Source of the DNA: Asparagopsis taxiformis
Lineage: Eukaryota; Rhodophyta; Florideophyceae; Bonnemaisoniales; Bonnemaisoniaceae
DNA length: 64,000 nt
Reading direction: 5' to 3'
Assembly (NCBI GenBank): GCA_030407315.1
Contig: JALQPE010000104.1
Coordinates: forward strand, 1-64,000
Below the pieces are notes generated by a model, which did no database searches, was not told the DNA's origin, and worked only from the letters and a program-made list of their open reading frames with translations. Position 1 is the stretch's first letter. Each line of letters starts with the position of its first letter. This document shows, piece by piece, positions 31,354 to 43,545 of this stretch. Made by a program: the position numbers and the translations under genes.

Positions 31354-32449
31354 AAACACAGACGATCTTCTCCACTTGCGTACGGATAATTTCGCGCGAC
31401 GCGTGTCCGGCGCGATACGGCGGTTGGTTCACGGGGGTCGCCCCCGGAACCAGCTCGATGCGGTGCTCCGTCGCGTGAATGGCTCCCAGCGTGCCGCTCC
31501 ACATGCGCTCATGCTTTCGTAGCATCTCGATAATTTCCGCGTGCAGGTCGTCGTCTACTCGCTCGTCGCGTAGCGTCGCGCGTAAGAGTTCTTCCCAAGA
31601 CGGCGTCGCGCTCGCAATTTCGTCGGTCTCGCGCGGGTCCGGCGGTGTCGTAACGTTGCGTCGCGTCGCGTCGTCGGGTGGTCGGTCTTGCGGGTCCGGC
31701 GCTTCCTGAGCGACTTGTAGACATCCCACGGGGTTGGGCACGGCGGTGCCTACCTTCATGCCTTTGGGCAATACTTGTAGACGAGTGCCAGCGTTGTGTA
31801 CCTGTACTCGGAAGGGTACATTCCTTCGAACCAGCGTCTCCCCGTTGGTTAAACGGAGTAGTTTCTGCGCGTAGAGGTTAGTCGCGGGAACTATAATGTA
31901 GCGCCCTTCAGCGCTCGTGGTAACGTCGATCGCTTGCGTCGCGTTCGGCGGAATCGATGTGCGGCGCGCAGCGCGAATAGGCGCGAAGCTTGCGGGTCGG
32001 GTCGTCTTCGCGGTCGGCGCGCGGCGCGGTTTCGTCGGCGTACGCGGAAGCATCGGGACGTGGTCGCCATAGCGGGTTCGCAACGCGCGCTGCGGTCCGG
32101 TGTAGATAATCTCGACTACGCGGTCGATGAAGTCCGCTCCCAAGATACATGGAACGGATAAGCGTGGCATCACCAAGAAGGTTTGGAGATGCGCTCGGGC
32201 ACCTAGAAAAACGCTAATTCGCAGCGACGCGTTTGGCGCGAGGCGTCGTCCGTTCGCGTCGATAATCGCGCAGCGCAGCGTCGGCGGCGTAGCGTGGTTC
32301 TTCCAGTCGGCGCCTAGTACGTTTTCGCGAATGAGGCTCGGGCCTGCGCCAGTATCAAGCACGGCGGTCACCGCGGTGGCCGTGCGTTGATTATACCCGA
32401 CGCGGGTCTCGAGTTTATAGTTCGCGGTAGGGGTCTGAAACAGGACCAC
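31354..32449 (-). pseudogene. Retrotransposon copy A protease and start of RT (truncated)
   Basis: The minus-strand frame carries the aspartic protease motif AVLDTGAGPSLI, then a linker. It then gives the RT N-terminus (RIELVPGATPVNQPPYRAGHASREIIRTQVEK is shared with copy B) before entering foreign DNA. It lies 93 bases downstream of the gag stop in another phase, so gag-pro-pol expression would need a frameshift or bypass. Loss of the rest of pol makes this copy non-autonomous. Confidence 0.8.
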
Positions 32450-32541
32450 TGTTTCGGGTGGTAACGGAGGCGGTTTTTCGCGCGGTGGTTGCGTCGTCGC
32501 GCGTCGCGTATCCGTTGAGTGAGGAGGAGCCGGCCCACCCG

Positions 32542-34578
32542 CTACGGCTCCTCGTAGGCGTTTCCCGGGTCTTCTGCAAAACGAACCGAGTGGGGCGTGA
32601 GCTGCTCGCCGTCATGCGCGTCGTATTCGCGCGTGCGTTCGCTTTCGCGCTCGCGCTCGCGTGCGCCCTCGTTTTCGCGCGTTCGCTCGTTGCCGTCGAC
32701 GCGCTGTCGCTCGCTCTCGTTCGCGTCGGCGTGCGCAGAGACTTCGAAGACCTGAACGTTGCGCTGCAGGTTCAGTTCTTCGGGCGTTAGGCGCGCGTGG
32801 CTATGCATTTCGCGAATCGCGGCCTGCTGCTCGGACGTGAGCAGTGGGCAATTCACCATCGGGTGCCCGAACTTCCTGCATAACAGGCATCGGAACGCTG
32901 CCGTGCGAGACGTGTCGGCCGGTGCCGTCTGCCTCACGATAGGCGGTGGGTAGGTCGCGCGCGGTATGTGCGCCGTGTACGGCCTCGCGCGTTCGCGTTC
33001 CCGGTCGTCGGTATGCGCAGTGCGTCGCGAGCGGTCGGCGGGCGAGGCGTCGCGCGAGCGTGGCGTGCGGTAATTCGACGAAGGAGTGCCAAGCGAGGTC
33101 GGACTTCGCATGGGGCTCGGAGTCGAGAACTTCCGTTCGCGCGGAGCGTGCGGTGTCGCGGCGGAGGTTGAGACGTTTGGCGATGAGAAGCCTGATGGTG
33201 GGGTGTGCCCCACGGTCAGAGCTTGCATCATCGGTGTCTCTTCCTCGTCTACGTAGAGCGCAGGCGTTCGTCGCAGTAGTGGTCGCGCGCTCGTTGTCGG
33301 CGTCATCGCTCGGTGCGTGTCCCCGTGGCTCTGCGCCATAGAGACTAGCTCTCGAAAGGTGTATCGCCGCGGGTCACGAGACAGCGCGTCCCGCACGAGG
33401 TGTTGCGCGTAGGGGCGTAGACCATCGACGAAAATAGAAACAAGCGTTCGCTCGCTAAACGCGTCGCCGCAGCGCAACGCTCGTCGTCGTAATCGCGTAG
33501 CGAATTGCGTTTCGGTTTCTTTCGGGTCTTGCGTTTGTTGCGCCACGTCGCGGTACGCTTGCGCAACGTCGCCTTCGCGCGCGTAGGTTAGTAAGAGCCA
33601 CTGAACGGCTTCCGCGTAGCACGTAATCGAATCGACGCCCGCGCGCGCTCCTCGGAACGTTCGTCCCACGTACGTTTGGAACGTGTCGCGCGCCTCGTCG
33701 GCCAGGAAATACTTGAGAATCGGAAGCGCTGCGCCTTCGGATACGCTGGTGTCGTCGCATGCGCTCTTGAAGTACTTCAGGAACGATAGTACCGCGATTC
33801 CGTCAGTGCCCGTGAAATTCTCTCCTTGCATCGAATGGCACACCATCTTCGCGGTGTTAGCCAATTCGCTCGCAATCGTTCGGTTAAACGCGCGGTCCGT
33901 ATTACGCAAGCGGTACGTGCGATACGAAAGCGCGCGCGTGAACAGCTCGTTCAACGGCTGGATCTCTACCAGCCCGGGATGTGTGGGTCCATCATCGCTA
34001 TCCGAACGCGGGTGGTCGTCGAATGACAGGTCCTGGCGCGCCAGTTCCAGCCATCCTTCGGGGTCCGCGTCGCGCGCGTAGTTCGTAGGGGTTGCGCGCG
34101 CTGCGGTTCGCGTCCGGTTTTCGCGCGCAGCGACGTTCGCGCGTTCAATATTTTGCTCCTCACGGGAGTCCATCGTAGTGACGATTAGGTTGTGGACTTG
34201 CGCCCTCATCTGAGCGGTTAGTCCACGTGATTGGCCCTTGATAGCGCGGTCCACTGCAGCTCGTACTTCAGCCTGGAGCATGTATTGGAACGTAGGGTCG
34301 TCCACTACTTGTCGAACCAAGCTCGGAAGCGTTGCGGACGGCGTAGCGTGCACGTCAGAAACGCGGAACTCGGCTTCGCGCTTCGTTGCGGCGCCATCGT
34401 CGGACGTTTGCGCGTCGTCGTCGATGCTCGCGAGCGCTTGCGTCGGTAACGGCGGCCACGGAGAAGCGGTAGGGTCAGGGATATGTGAAGCGACCAGCGC
34501 GTCGACTGCGTGCGTTTGCGACGCGACTGGCGGCGGTTCGGTCGGCGCGTTCGATCGCTCGCGCGTAGGGGGATCCAT
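32542..34578 (-). CDS. Gag of chromovirus-type retrotransposon (copy A), 678 aa
   Basis: ATG is at 34576-34578. The central part shows the Ty3/gypsy capsid-like helices (for example FLKYFKSACDDTSVSEGAALPILKYFL then AYRDVAQQTQDPKETETQF). Residues ~585-605 contain one CCHC zinc knuckle, C-x2-C-x4-H-x4-C in CLLCRKFGHPMVNC. The C-terminus is rich in Glu/Arg repeats. It assembles the particle that packages element RNA. The frame is intact. It sits ~630 bases downstream of the 5' LTR at 35207-35962. Confidence 0.85.
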   Translation of the reverse strand: MDPPTRERSNAPTEPPPVASQTHAVDALVASHIPDPTASPWPPLPTQALASIDDDAQTSDDGAATKREAEFRVSDVHATPSATLPSLVRQVVDDPTFQYMLQAEVRAAVDRAIKGQSRGLTAQMRAQVHNLIVTTMDSREEQNIERANVAARENRTRTAARATPTNYARDADPEGWLELARQDLSFDDHPRSDSDDGPTHPGLVEIQPLNELFTRALSYRTYRLRNTDRAFNRTIASELANTAKMVCHSMQGENFTGTDGIAVLSFLKYFKSACDDTSVSEGAALPILKYFLADEARDTFQTYVGRTFRGARAGVDSITCYAEAVQWLLLTYAREGDVAQAYRDVAQQTQDPKETETQFATRLRRRALRCGDAFSERTLVSIFVDGLRPYAQHLVRDALSRDPRRYTFRELVSMAQSHGDTHRAMTPTTSARPLLRRTPALYVDEEETPMMQALTVGHTPPSGFSSPNVSTSAATPHAPRERKFSTPSPMRSPTSLGTPSSNYRTPRSRDASPADRSRRTAHTDDRERERARPYTAHIPRATYPPPIVRQTAPADTSRTAAFRCLLCRKFGHPMVNCPLLTSEQQAAIREMHSHARLTPEELNLQRNVQVFEVSAHADANESERQRVDGNERTRENEGARERERESERTREYDAHDGEQLTPHSVRFAEDPGNAYEEP

Positions 34579-35206
34579 CGGCGCGGTCGCGTTCGATCGT
34601 CGCCTAGGGAAAAGGGAAAAAGGGATGATGGGAAGGGAGAAAGGGGAATTCGGCGCGCGTCAAAATCTCGCGTCGGCGCGTCGAAAAATTGGCAAGTAAA
34701 AAGGGAAGCGCTTCCCGAAAATTGTCTGCGTATCGGGCGCGCGTAGTAAGGGTGAGGGGGACGAGTTCGCTCGCAGGAGGGCTTCTTCCTCGCTCGGAAC
34801 GCGCAAAGACGGGTCTCGGTCGTTCGCGAACCCAATATTTTCGGCACCGCCGAACCCGCGTTAGGGTTGCGAACTAGCGCGCGCACGCGCTGCGTCTTCG
34901 ATCGCGTCGTTCCGCGCTGCGAATCGTCGTAGTAGAGGTAGGGTAGTTATACAAACCAGAGAGGCTATAGCACCGCTTCCGGGATAGCGATACGCGCGCA
35001 CGCGTCAATCGCCCTCGCTGTCGCGCACGACGAACGGATAAAAGAAGAATTAGAGTAAGCGATAGGTTTGGCGTCCCGTGTTTCCCCAAGCGGAGTTTCT
35101 GTTCTTCGCTGAGTTCGCACGTCGGTTCGCGCAATTCTAGGTCGAGAGACCAGTTGTAGGACCAGCCGGGGTGGCGATCGCTAAGGGAGTTCTAGAATTG
35201 CAGCCG
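34579..35206 (-). promoter_or_regulatory. Untranslated leader of copy A, between 5' LTR and gag
   Basis: This ~630-base leader lies between the LTR's CA end and the gag ATG. The first bases after the LTR (minus strand CGGCTGCAATTCTAGA) do not show the TGG start of a usual tRNA primer site, so priming may use another tRNA region. No ORF here is supported. Confidence 0.5.
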
Positions 35207-35962
35207 TGTCAGGGCGAGGTGAACCGTAACGCGCTCGTGAACTTGCGTTTCGCACGTCGCTCGGTCGCGGAGGCGATCGGGTGGTACAACGGCGGAACGC
35301 GCAGGGTCGATCGCAACACGGGATTCGCGGGCCGGCGCAAGCCGTGATCTCAGGGGGAGATCACCGAGTAAACTCGAGCTCAACACGATCCACGCAGGGG
35401 TCGTAAATCCCTGGCCTAGCGGTAGGCGACGCAACGCGCGGTCTCGCGGTGCGACGCAATTCGACAGTCGGTAAACGCGGCGCGCGCGCACGTATGTCGG
35501 CGATCGTGAGCAATCCGCACGCAACGTTGTAACGCAATCGGTCCTCGCGACGCGCTCAACGCTTAACTCGTAGCTGCGAAAGTGCTGACTGTTTATTGGT
35601 AGGGTGCGAAGCCATGCGACCACTAATAGCTAACTTACTTGGGACAGGCTGTCCCTGTGTGGCCGGCCGGCGGCGGCCGCACGCTCGCACGCAAAAAGGG
35701 AAATATTTTGGGAAAAAGACTTTCGTCATAAAAAACCCAAAAAGGGGAAATAAAGGGAAATTCGCGGAAATCGCTACACGTGGCGCGGCTCGCGGTTTCG
35801 TGGCAACGTACGCGCGCACGCGCTCGCATTGACGCTCCGTGACACGTAATCAAGGCGCCACGCGTACGCTCGCTTACTAAACTAACTCAAACGGATGCTT
35901 GCGGACTAACGTAAACGCGCGCGCTCGCATCGGATCCATCGACCAACTTAAATTGCGCCACA
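35207..35962 (-). repeat. 756-bp LTR (5' LTR of copy A)
   Basis: It is the reverse complement of the LTR at 21559-22314, with identical length and TG...CA ends. Open frames inside it are the same non-coding frames as in the other LTR. Confidence 0.9.
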
Positions 35963-38900
35963 CGCAAGACCGACCGCCCGACGATGCGACGCCATGCAAC
36001 GCGACGAACCCGCCGGACCTGCGCGAAGCCGACGGAATTGCGAACGCGACACCGCACTGGGAAGATCTACTACGCGCGACGCTACGCGATGAGCGAGTAG
36101 ACGATGACCTACACGCGCGAATTATCGAGATGCTGCGAAAGCACGAGCGAATGTGGAATGGCACTCTCGGAGCCATCCACGCGACAGAACACCGCATCGA
36201 ACTGGTTCCGGGGGCGACCCCCGTCAACCAGCCGCCGTACCGCGCCGGACACGCGTCGCGCGAAATTATCCGTACGCAAGTGGATAAGATGCTCCGCGCC
36301 GGAGTGATCGAACCTGCTACATCGGAATGGGCGAGCCCGGTCGTAGTCGTGCCTAAGAAGGACGGGACTTCCCGCTTCTGCATCGACTACCGCCGTTTAA
36401 ACGCCGCTACCGTAAAGGACGCGTATCCGATTCCACGCATGGACGATTGCGTCGATTCGCTCGGTAACGCGACGGTTTTCACCACGCTGGACTGCAACTC
36501 GGGATACTGGCAAATACCGGTAGCGCACGCCGACCGCGATAAGACTACGTTTACGTCGCACGTTGGTACGTATCGTTTCCGCCGCATGCCCTTTGGACTT
36601 TCGAACGCGCCCGCGACGTTTCAGCGCGCGCTCGATATCTTGCTCGCGAACGTGAAATGGAAGCACTGCCTAGTCTACCTGGATGACGTAATCATCTTCT
36701 CCGCAGACGTAAACGCGCACGTGCATCACGTCGATGAGATACTGGGAATCCTCGGACGCGCTGGCGTTTCGCTTAAATTCGCGAAGACTGAGTTCTTCAA
36801 GCGCTCGGTAGACTACCTGGGACATACTATTTCGCCGGGGAAGCTATCCGTACCGACGACGAAATGCGACGCGCTGCGCGATGCGACGTATCCGACGACG
36901 AAAACACAGCTGCGCAGCTTCCTGGGGACGTACAATGTATACCGCCGATTCGTCGAGAAATTCGCGTTCATAGCCGCGCCGCTTACGCAGTTGTTGAAGA
37001 AGGACCAAGGAGATAACCTACCCGCGCCGACGCCAGAGCAAACGCGCGCATTCGAATCATTGCGACAAGCGATGCTATCTCCGCCTATCCTCCGTCTGCC
37101 GCGCGAAGGGCACCCGTATGTGCTCGACACCGACGCGTCGCAAGGACAAATCGGGTGCGCGTTACTACAGTTGGACACCGACGACGACGTATTACATCCA
37201 GTCGGATACTGGTCGCGCACACTTAACGACGCGGAGCGTAATTACTCGACGACGGAACACGAATGCCTCGCAGTGGTATGGGCTGTGTTACTATTACGCG
37301 CCTATCTAGAAGGACGGAAGTTCACAGTTCGCACGGACCATAATTCGCTGCGCTGGATTCTAAATATGACCTCCGCGGAAGGGCGACTCGCGCGCTGGCG
37401 ATTGCGACTCGCCGAGTTCGAGTTCGACGTCGAATATAAAAAGGGTAAACGCCATGTTATCGCCGACGCGCTCTCGCGAATGGCCACGCGAAGCGGCGAC
37501 GAGACGGAAATACCGGACGAGATACCCTGCTTCGGCGCCGCGAACATCGTCGAACCGCACGCGGACGCTTACGTTCGAGCCGACGCCGCGCTACTATGCG
37601 ACTACGCCGAATATTATCCTAGCCTGGATTGTCTGCTGACATCTCGAGCATGTATCGAACCACCCGTATCCGCTGACGAGTGGATACGCGAGCAGGCTAC
37701 GGACGAGTTCTGCCAGAACGCAAAACGCGACGTCGAGACCGCGCCGCAATCGCGTTTTCACCTGTCCCCCGATGGGATTCTCATGAGGACCGCTCCGCTC
37801 GATGATGCTACGCAGATAGTCGTGCCCGAAACCATAAAAGGGCGAATTTTGCGAGCTAACCACTACGCGGTGACCGCAGGGCATCCGGGCGCGCGACGCA
37901 TGTACGACGCAATTCGACGCGCGTACTACTGGCCGATGATGAGCGTAGACGTCTATACTACGGAGAGACAGTGCGACGCGTGCGCACGCAACCGCGTCAC
38001 GCAATATCGCCATACGAACGCCCTGAAGCTATTCCCCGCGATGCGCCCGCTCGAGGACGTCGCCATAGACATACTGGGTCCGTTGCCCGAGACGCGACGC
38101 CAACGCCGCTTCGTACTCGTAATAGCAGACCGCTATAGCAAGCTCTGCCGGCTTATCGCGCTCGGACGCGTATCCGCACTCGCCGTCGCGAAAGCATTTT
38201 GCCGAGACTGGGTTTTCGTATATGGACCGCCACGCACGCTGCTTTCTGACAACGGACCGCAGTTTCGCTCGAAGTTGTTCCAAGAAACATGTGTGCTGAT
38301 GGGAACGCGAAACATTTTCACGACGACGTACCATCCGCAATCGAATGGGCAGGTCGAGCGTATGAACCGCACTGTTGTCGCGATGCTACGCCACTACGTC
38401 GATGAAGAGCGAAAGGATTGGGACGAGCATCTGGATGCGCTAGCGTATGCCTACAATCGCGCGATACACCGCTCGACGAATACGTCGCCATTCGAACTGA
38501 CACTGACGCGCTACCCTGTATCGCTGGGCACGGAACAAGTGGACACTATCCGCAGCACGCCGTTCCTTCGCATGGAGTTCCTCGCGCGACTATCGGAAGC
38601 GTACGCGCGCGCGGCGAGTGCGTTGAAGAAGGCGCAAGCAAGATACAAGCGCGACTTCGACCGCAGTGTACGCACGGTGAACAAAGGTGTCAAGGTTGGC
38701 GACCAAGTGTATCTGGACACGCGCGCGGGAGCAACGACGCAGGCGCAGCGAGATGAGGGTACGCGCGCGTCGAAATTGGACTACCCTGTCTCCGGCCCCT
38801 TTCCCGTAATAAGTTGCCGCGACCATACCTACGAAATCGTGATAGACGGTGTGCCCGAACTGGTCAGTTCCGACCGCATCCGCCTCGCCCCTCAACCCGC

Positions 38901-39387
38901 GTCGCACGCACCCGTCGCGCCTGACAGCGCCGAAGGCTATAGCAATACGGAAGAAGCGAACGATGCGCCGCGAGCGGGCGAGCACGAATTCGACGACGCG
39001 CGCAGGGTTAACCCGGAAGCCGGATACGGGACGCGCGAATTTATGATCGACAGGCTGATGGCCGAAGGCATCGACGACGCCGGAGAGGCCGTCTTTCGTG
39101 TGCGATGGAAGGGCTATTCAGCGCGCGACGATACTTGGGAGCCCATGCGTTCACTACCCGCGCCAATCGTCGCACGCTTCCGCAAGGAGTTGAAGCGACT
39201 AGCGTCTAATGTCGCTGGGCAGGTCACCGAAGCCAACCCCGAAGTGCCGCGCAGCCGCCGGAAGCCCCCAGTGAGAAACCTCGCCCCCGAAACGACACGC
39301 GTCGCAGCGCCGCGACGAACGCCGCCCCGCCGAGCGAGCGCGAGGTTAGCGGACAAGAAGACGCAGCGTCACCCGCCACGTAACTAA
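35963..39387 (+). CDS. Pol of chromovirus-type retrotransposon (copy B), 5' truncated
   Basis: The frame is open from 35899, but bases before 35963 are LTR sequence of copy A, so the native start is missing. Order (frame numbering from 35899): RT with YLDDVII at 260-266; RNase H with DTDASQGQ and TDHNSLRW; integrase zinc finger HHCC starting at H655 (AGHPGARR...CDAC); integrase catalytic triad D724, D784, E820 (D,D-35-E); and a C-terminal chromodomain at ~1047-1105 (FRVRWKGYSARDDTWEP). The chromodomain identifies a chromovirus-type element and usually directs integration to histone-marked chromatin. The frame is intact to its TAA. The protease is missing on the left because copy A is inserted there. 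Confidence 0.9.
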
Positions 39388-40752
39388 CTCCCGAAATGCC
39401 GCCGGGCTCGGCGGACGCGCGAACTAAGGCAGCCATCTACGCCGACCGCCGACTAAGTGGGCCACGCCCCGCGGAAAGCCCTAATGCGTAGATAGCTACA
39501 CGCACCGACACGTCACCGATATGCTGCGGTCGACGCCGAGGACGTCCGCAGTTAACCTTATCGCGCAAGAATGCCGCTGCTATCACCGCCACCGATTGCG
39601 CGCGCAAGACGTCAGGGAGCGCAACCGTTAACGTGGCGCCGCGCAATTGCCCGTCACGCAACGCCAAGCGAACACGCCGCGTTCCGCTGGGGCGTCATGC
39701 TAATCATAGCAAGCCTGAGGCCGTCAAATCGCGGAATGAGCTGGCGCCGTTCGTCGAGTGAAAGTGCGGATAGCGCATACGCCACCGCCCACCAGGGGCA
39801 CATGCGACTCCTATGCCACCCGCACCATTTACCCGCCTCTATGGACGCTCCTTCGCGTAAAGCCGCCCGAGCCTAGCGGCCGCGCCGCGCGAAGAAGAAG
39901 GGGAACGCACAAGAGACGTTGATGCACGCCGCGGGAGACACAGCAGTTGGCCCAGCGCGCCGCCCGTTCGCCATGCGAAAGCCGGTACTCGTCGACACGA
40001 GAGCATCAGCAACGGTCACCCTCACTAGAAGGATGGAGAGGGTCTCAGAACCCGCTCAGCCTGCCACGCGCTCGTTCGGAATTCGCAATGCTACGCGCGC
40101 CGTTAACGGCGAAGAATTCTTCGCCGCGCCACGCAAGAGTTCTACGCCTACGTTGTGTAATTTTCGTGACGATCCGCCGCGCGCCTACCGACTCACCGCA
40201 CTCGGGCTCTAGAACGCTTCATGAAACCTGTACGAGTCTGGTTACCAGCGGGCGTTCTTTTGACTCTGGATGGTGGAGCGAGCTGGAATCAGCGATGAGT
40301 TTTCGCGCGAAAACGGGGAACGACGTTGGAATCAAGCGTGGGGGCTGGCCCGGCTGGTCAACAGTGTAGCCGTCCCATGGAAATTGCCCCATTGGGAAAT
40401 TACCAGGAGTAGGGACAGCCGCATTGCGCCGCCGTCCAGCCTACTCCCGCGCCGTGACGAAACGTCCCCTGCTGCCGCCTTTTGATTGGGCGACGACACA
40501 CGCCGACTACCGCGAGGCGCGCGAGCTTGGTGGAAAGACGCAATCCCCTGGAAGGACGCGGGTCTCCACTGGGAATATAGCGGCACCCACGTGCACGCTT
40601 ACCCCTCTCCAGCGGAAGCGAAACGGACGAGAGAGGCTCCTAGAAGATGTAATCCCGCCTACGCCTCCTAATAACACCAGCCGCCCCGTTTTAGACACGA
40701 TAGTTGCGTGCGCCACGACCGACCCGCGTCCATCCGAAGCGAGCAAACGAGC
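39388..40752 (+). other. 3' non-coding part of copy B
   Basis: CG-rich DNA continues the retroelement composition after pol. It then stops at the CACAGCATGAGC end of element 1 and resumes at 47590. Short frames on both strands lack motifs. By position it corresponds to the region between pol and the antisense ORF. Confidence 0.5.
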
Positions 40753-41765
40753 CACAGCATGAGCAATTTTTGAGAAAACCATTGATTTCACTGGTTTGAA
40801 CCAGTAGATTTGGATGGAATAGCCGGCCAGAGCAAAATTTATAAATTTTATTGGAAAAAAACCACGCGACGTGGCTGGATACAGTAGAGAAATGGGATGG
40901 AAAAAAACCAGAGGAAAGCATTGGTCAGGTCAGGCTGAAAGGCTGGTTCTGTACTGTAGTTGGGTATGATTTTTTTGATGGTTTTAGATTTGCGCCCGTC
41001 CATTCGCTGATGGCCAGCGGGGGGTGGGATAAAACCATTGAAATTATTAATTTTGGCTATGGAATGACGGGAATGGCAAACCAGCGACGGATACAGTACG
41101 GAGGGTGGTTGAAACCAGTGCATGGACTAGTTCGGGAGGCTGGTTTCGCTGGTTCTGGTGGTTCCATTACAGTAGGTGTAGTGTGGGACATGGTGTAAAT
41201 GAACTTACGCATGAGCAATGTCTTGGGGTGAGCTGCTTGTAGGCTAGGTGCATCTATGAAATTGTTTCTTGGAATATATTCTGGGGCTGCCATGAAGGAG
41301 GGAAATTTCCTATGTTGAGGTAGGTTAGAAGGTAGAAAGCTAGGAAATAATTGATAGGTAGTATAGTATTGTAGTCCTGGAAGGGAGGTGAATTGGGCGG
41401 TGGGGTCGGAGTGAACACGGGAATTACAATGAAGAGTGGAGCGATTGACGTTGTACAGTAGGTCAGGAAATGGTTTTGTATCGCGGTCACAATCTGCATA
41501 TATGCAGATTGACATTCCACTACTTCCACCGCGTATGCATACGGATCTATACAAACGCAATTCTTCCAGTTACCAAGATAGATTTTGAACGACCAATATG
41601 CCCGCTCGCATGCACCAGATCTCTTATAGGAGGATGTAGAAAGGTGCTAGTAGAAGGAAGGAGGTGAAAGCAGTAAAATGGGCACTTACTAAGTATGAAG
41701 GTGACAACAAACATAAAGTTTTACGGCAGGGTTTGAAGTAGCTAGCTCTAGGTATGGGGCAAGAC

Positions 41766-43457
41766 TCACTTTACGAGGGATATTACAAGCTGTTCATCTT
41801 CGTAGAGAGGTTGCAAATCTTCTGTGGCGTTGCAGGAAGGATTGGGGTCCTCAGACGCCGGAGAGTGAAGGTCAGATTCATCAAATTTGATGGTCTCATA
41901 TTCATGGGCAGATACGTTCCTCTTCTTCCGAATCAAACTGGAGAGTAGCTCGCCACCCGGGATGTAGTCGCGAATGTCGAGGCAGCCATGATGTCCAGCA
42001 CATGGGAAGCCATCTTCTGCATAATCTTCTGCATTGAGCATTGTGCAGAAGAGGGACTTCAAACATAGAGCAACTTTGTAAGCGGCGAGAATACTTTGCG
42101 TGCTGTAACAGAGAATGTGACGTTGATTGCACTGAGTGAGACTGCTGAGAAGAATCATGGCGGTAGTGAGGAAGGAGAATTTTATCACCGCTTTTCTCTG
42201 CTTTGAGGTACTGGGGGATGAGGAGACAGCATCTGTGTCTGTGACGGAAACAGTATAGGTGAGCTGAACCATGAGCTCCTCACAGCCGAGTGTGAAAGCG
42301 TTGAAGATTTTGTCGTTTTCTTCATAAACTATGTGTGCTTTGGCACTGTTTCCGTACGCTCTCGTTGTGGTCGGAATGGAATCGGGAGGACGAATGGGGA
42401 GCTCATTGCTTCCAGTCATGAACGAGCCATGGTTTCTGCTCGCAGGATTTTCGAGGAGAGCGGCGCCGAAGTCTTGGTGGAGAAGAAAGAAGGACGATTT
42501 GAGGAGCTCCAGTTTCACAGTCTTTCTGGCGTTGTTGAAGAACTTTGTGAGTGCACGCAGCGCGGAAGTAGCGATTAGAACTGGTGCAGTGTCGGCGGGA
42601 GCGAGACCGGAATTTCTGAAAGTGGGGGACGAGAGTGAGGGAGCTGGAATGGATTCCATGTCGGAGTCGGTAGATAGTCTTTTCCGCTTTGAAGGGGGCA
42701 CGAAGAGGTTGTCTTCGTCGGCAGGCATCGCGAGAGCAAATGCTTCGCGAAGAGCTTGAGTTGGGAGGCGCACCCAGGCGGGCTTGTTCAGAGGCACAAC
42801 AGTCGCGTTTCGAAGTGGATAGCTGCGGAGTTCTGTCGACATTTTAAGGTCATCTTCTTCTCCAGGGTCTGCTAGTCCTGCCTTGCGCATGGTTGAATCC
42901 TTCCACCTAACGATATGGTCATTGGCCATCGACAAGAAAGCAGAGCCGACGATGGACCGCTGAAGGTAGACGTGTTTCTTCCCGACAGGGCTGGTGATGA
43001 GGGACCGCTTGGACTGTGTGATGTCTGAAGGGGCGGAAGAGAATTGGGAGAAGGACAACGCGGCGAGGAGCAGAGCTGGACATGAATTGGAAGGTTGAGA
43101 AGGGTTTGCAGAGGAGTTTTCGAACGGAGTGCCAGTCCTCGCCAATTCCTTTATGGTGCAGTGAGCTACAAAGCGGGAGACGGTGGCTTTGTTGGTGAAA
43201 ATGCTGTTGACGACCTGGCAAGCAATGTGCATGTCGGGACCGCGGTCCCGGCATGAAACGCCACGCGTGTTGGTACCCTCTAGAATTGAAGCGAGATAGC
43301 GCAAAGCGGCCAATCCATCATGGATAGGAGCGAGAAACCGTTGAAGAAGTGCGGAGTACATCTCTTCTATTCCGCAGAGCAGGTCGTTGTTTTCGTTGGG
43401 AGGAGGCATGAGGGAATTGTATGGTGTGGAGAGGGGCAAAGAGCATAGCCGTCGCAT
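41766..43457 (-). CDS. Unrecognised 563-aa protein of element 1
   Basis: ATG is at 43455-43457 and the frame is intact. The N-terminal half is helical-looking with hydrophobic repeats. A basic cluster (PPSKRKRLS near residue 255) could be a nuclear signal. The C-terminal part has a Cys/His set (CAGHHGC) and ends acidic. I do not recognise the family and see no DDE-like arrangement. It is the only long gene inside element 1, so a role in the element's life cycle is likely but unproven; a captured host gene is the alternative. Confidence 0.45.
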   Translation of the reverse strand: MRRLCSLPLSTPYNSLMPPPNENNDLLCGIEEMYSALLQRFLAPIHDGLAALRYLASILEGTNTRGVSCRDRGPDMHIACQVVNSIFTNKATVSRFVAHCTIKELARTGTPFENSSANPSQPSNSCPALLLAALSFSQFSSAPSDITQSKRSLITSPVGKKHVYLQRSIVGSAFLSMANDHIVRWKDSTMRKAGLADPGEEDDLKMSTELRSYPLRNATVVPLNKPAWVRLPTQALREAFALAMPADEDNLFVPPSKRKRLSTDSDMESIPAPSLSSPTFRNSGLAPADTAPVLIATSALRALTKFFNNARKTVKLELLKSSFFLLHQDFGAALLENPASRNHGSFMTGSNELPIRPPDSIPTTTRAYGNSAKAHIVYEENDKIFNAFTLGCEELMVQLTYTVSVTDTDAVSSSPSTSKQRKAVIKFSFLTTAMILLSSLTQCNQRHILCYSTQSILAAYKVALCLKSLFCTMLNAEDYAEDGFPCAGHHGCLDIRDYIPGGELLSSLIRKKRNVSAHEYETIKFDESDLHSPASEDPNPSCNATEDLQPLYEDEQLVISLVK

Positions 43458-43545
43458 CCAAAGCGGGTGAGGCTGGAGGACTAGTAGACATGTTGTGGGT
43501 GACTATGGATGGACGTTACAGCCCAAAGACTAGTTTGGCAATACT

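Larger units (their letters stand above)
31354..35962 (-). mobile_element. Ty3/gypsy copy A (5' LTR, gag, pro, partial RT)
   Basis: It reads right to left: LTR, leader, gag, protease, truncated RT. Its outer LTR edge at 35962 abuts the middle of copy B's pro-pol frame, so copy A most likely inserted into copy B. Its 3' part is lost at the 31353 junction. Confidence 0.75.

Noticed and set aside
32458..34746. Several plus-strand ORFs opposite gag and protease
   Set aside because: They are shadows of the minus-strand gag and protease frames in CG-rich DNA.
42331..42759. 142-aa plus-strand ORF
   Set aside because: It is antisense to the 563-aa gene, which has the longer frame and an ATG in a clean context.
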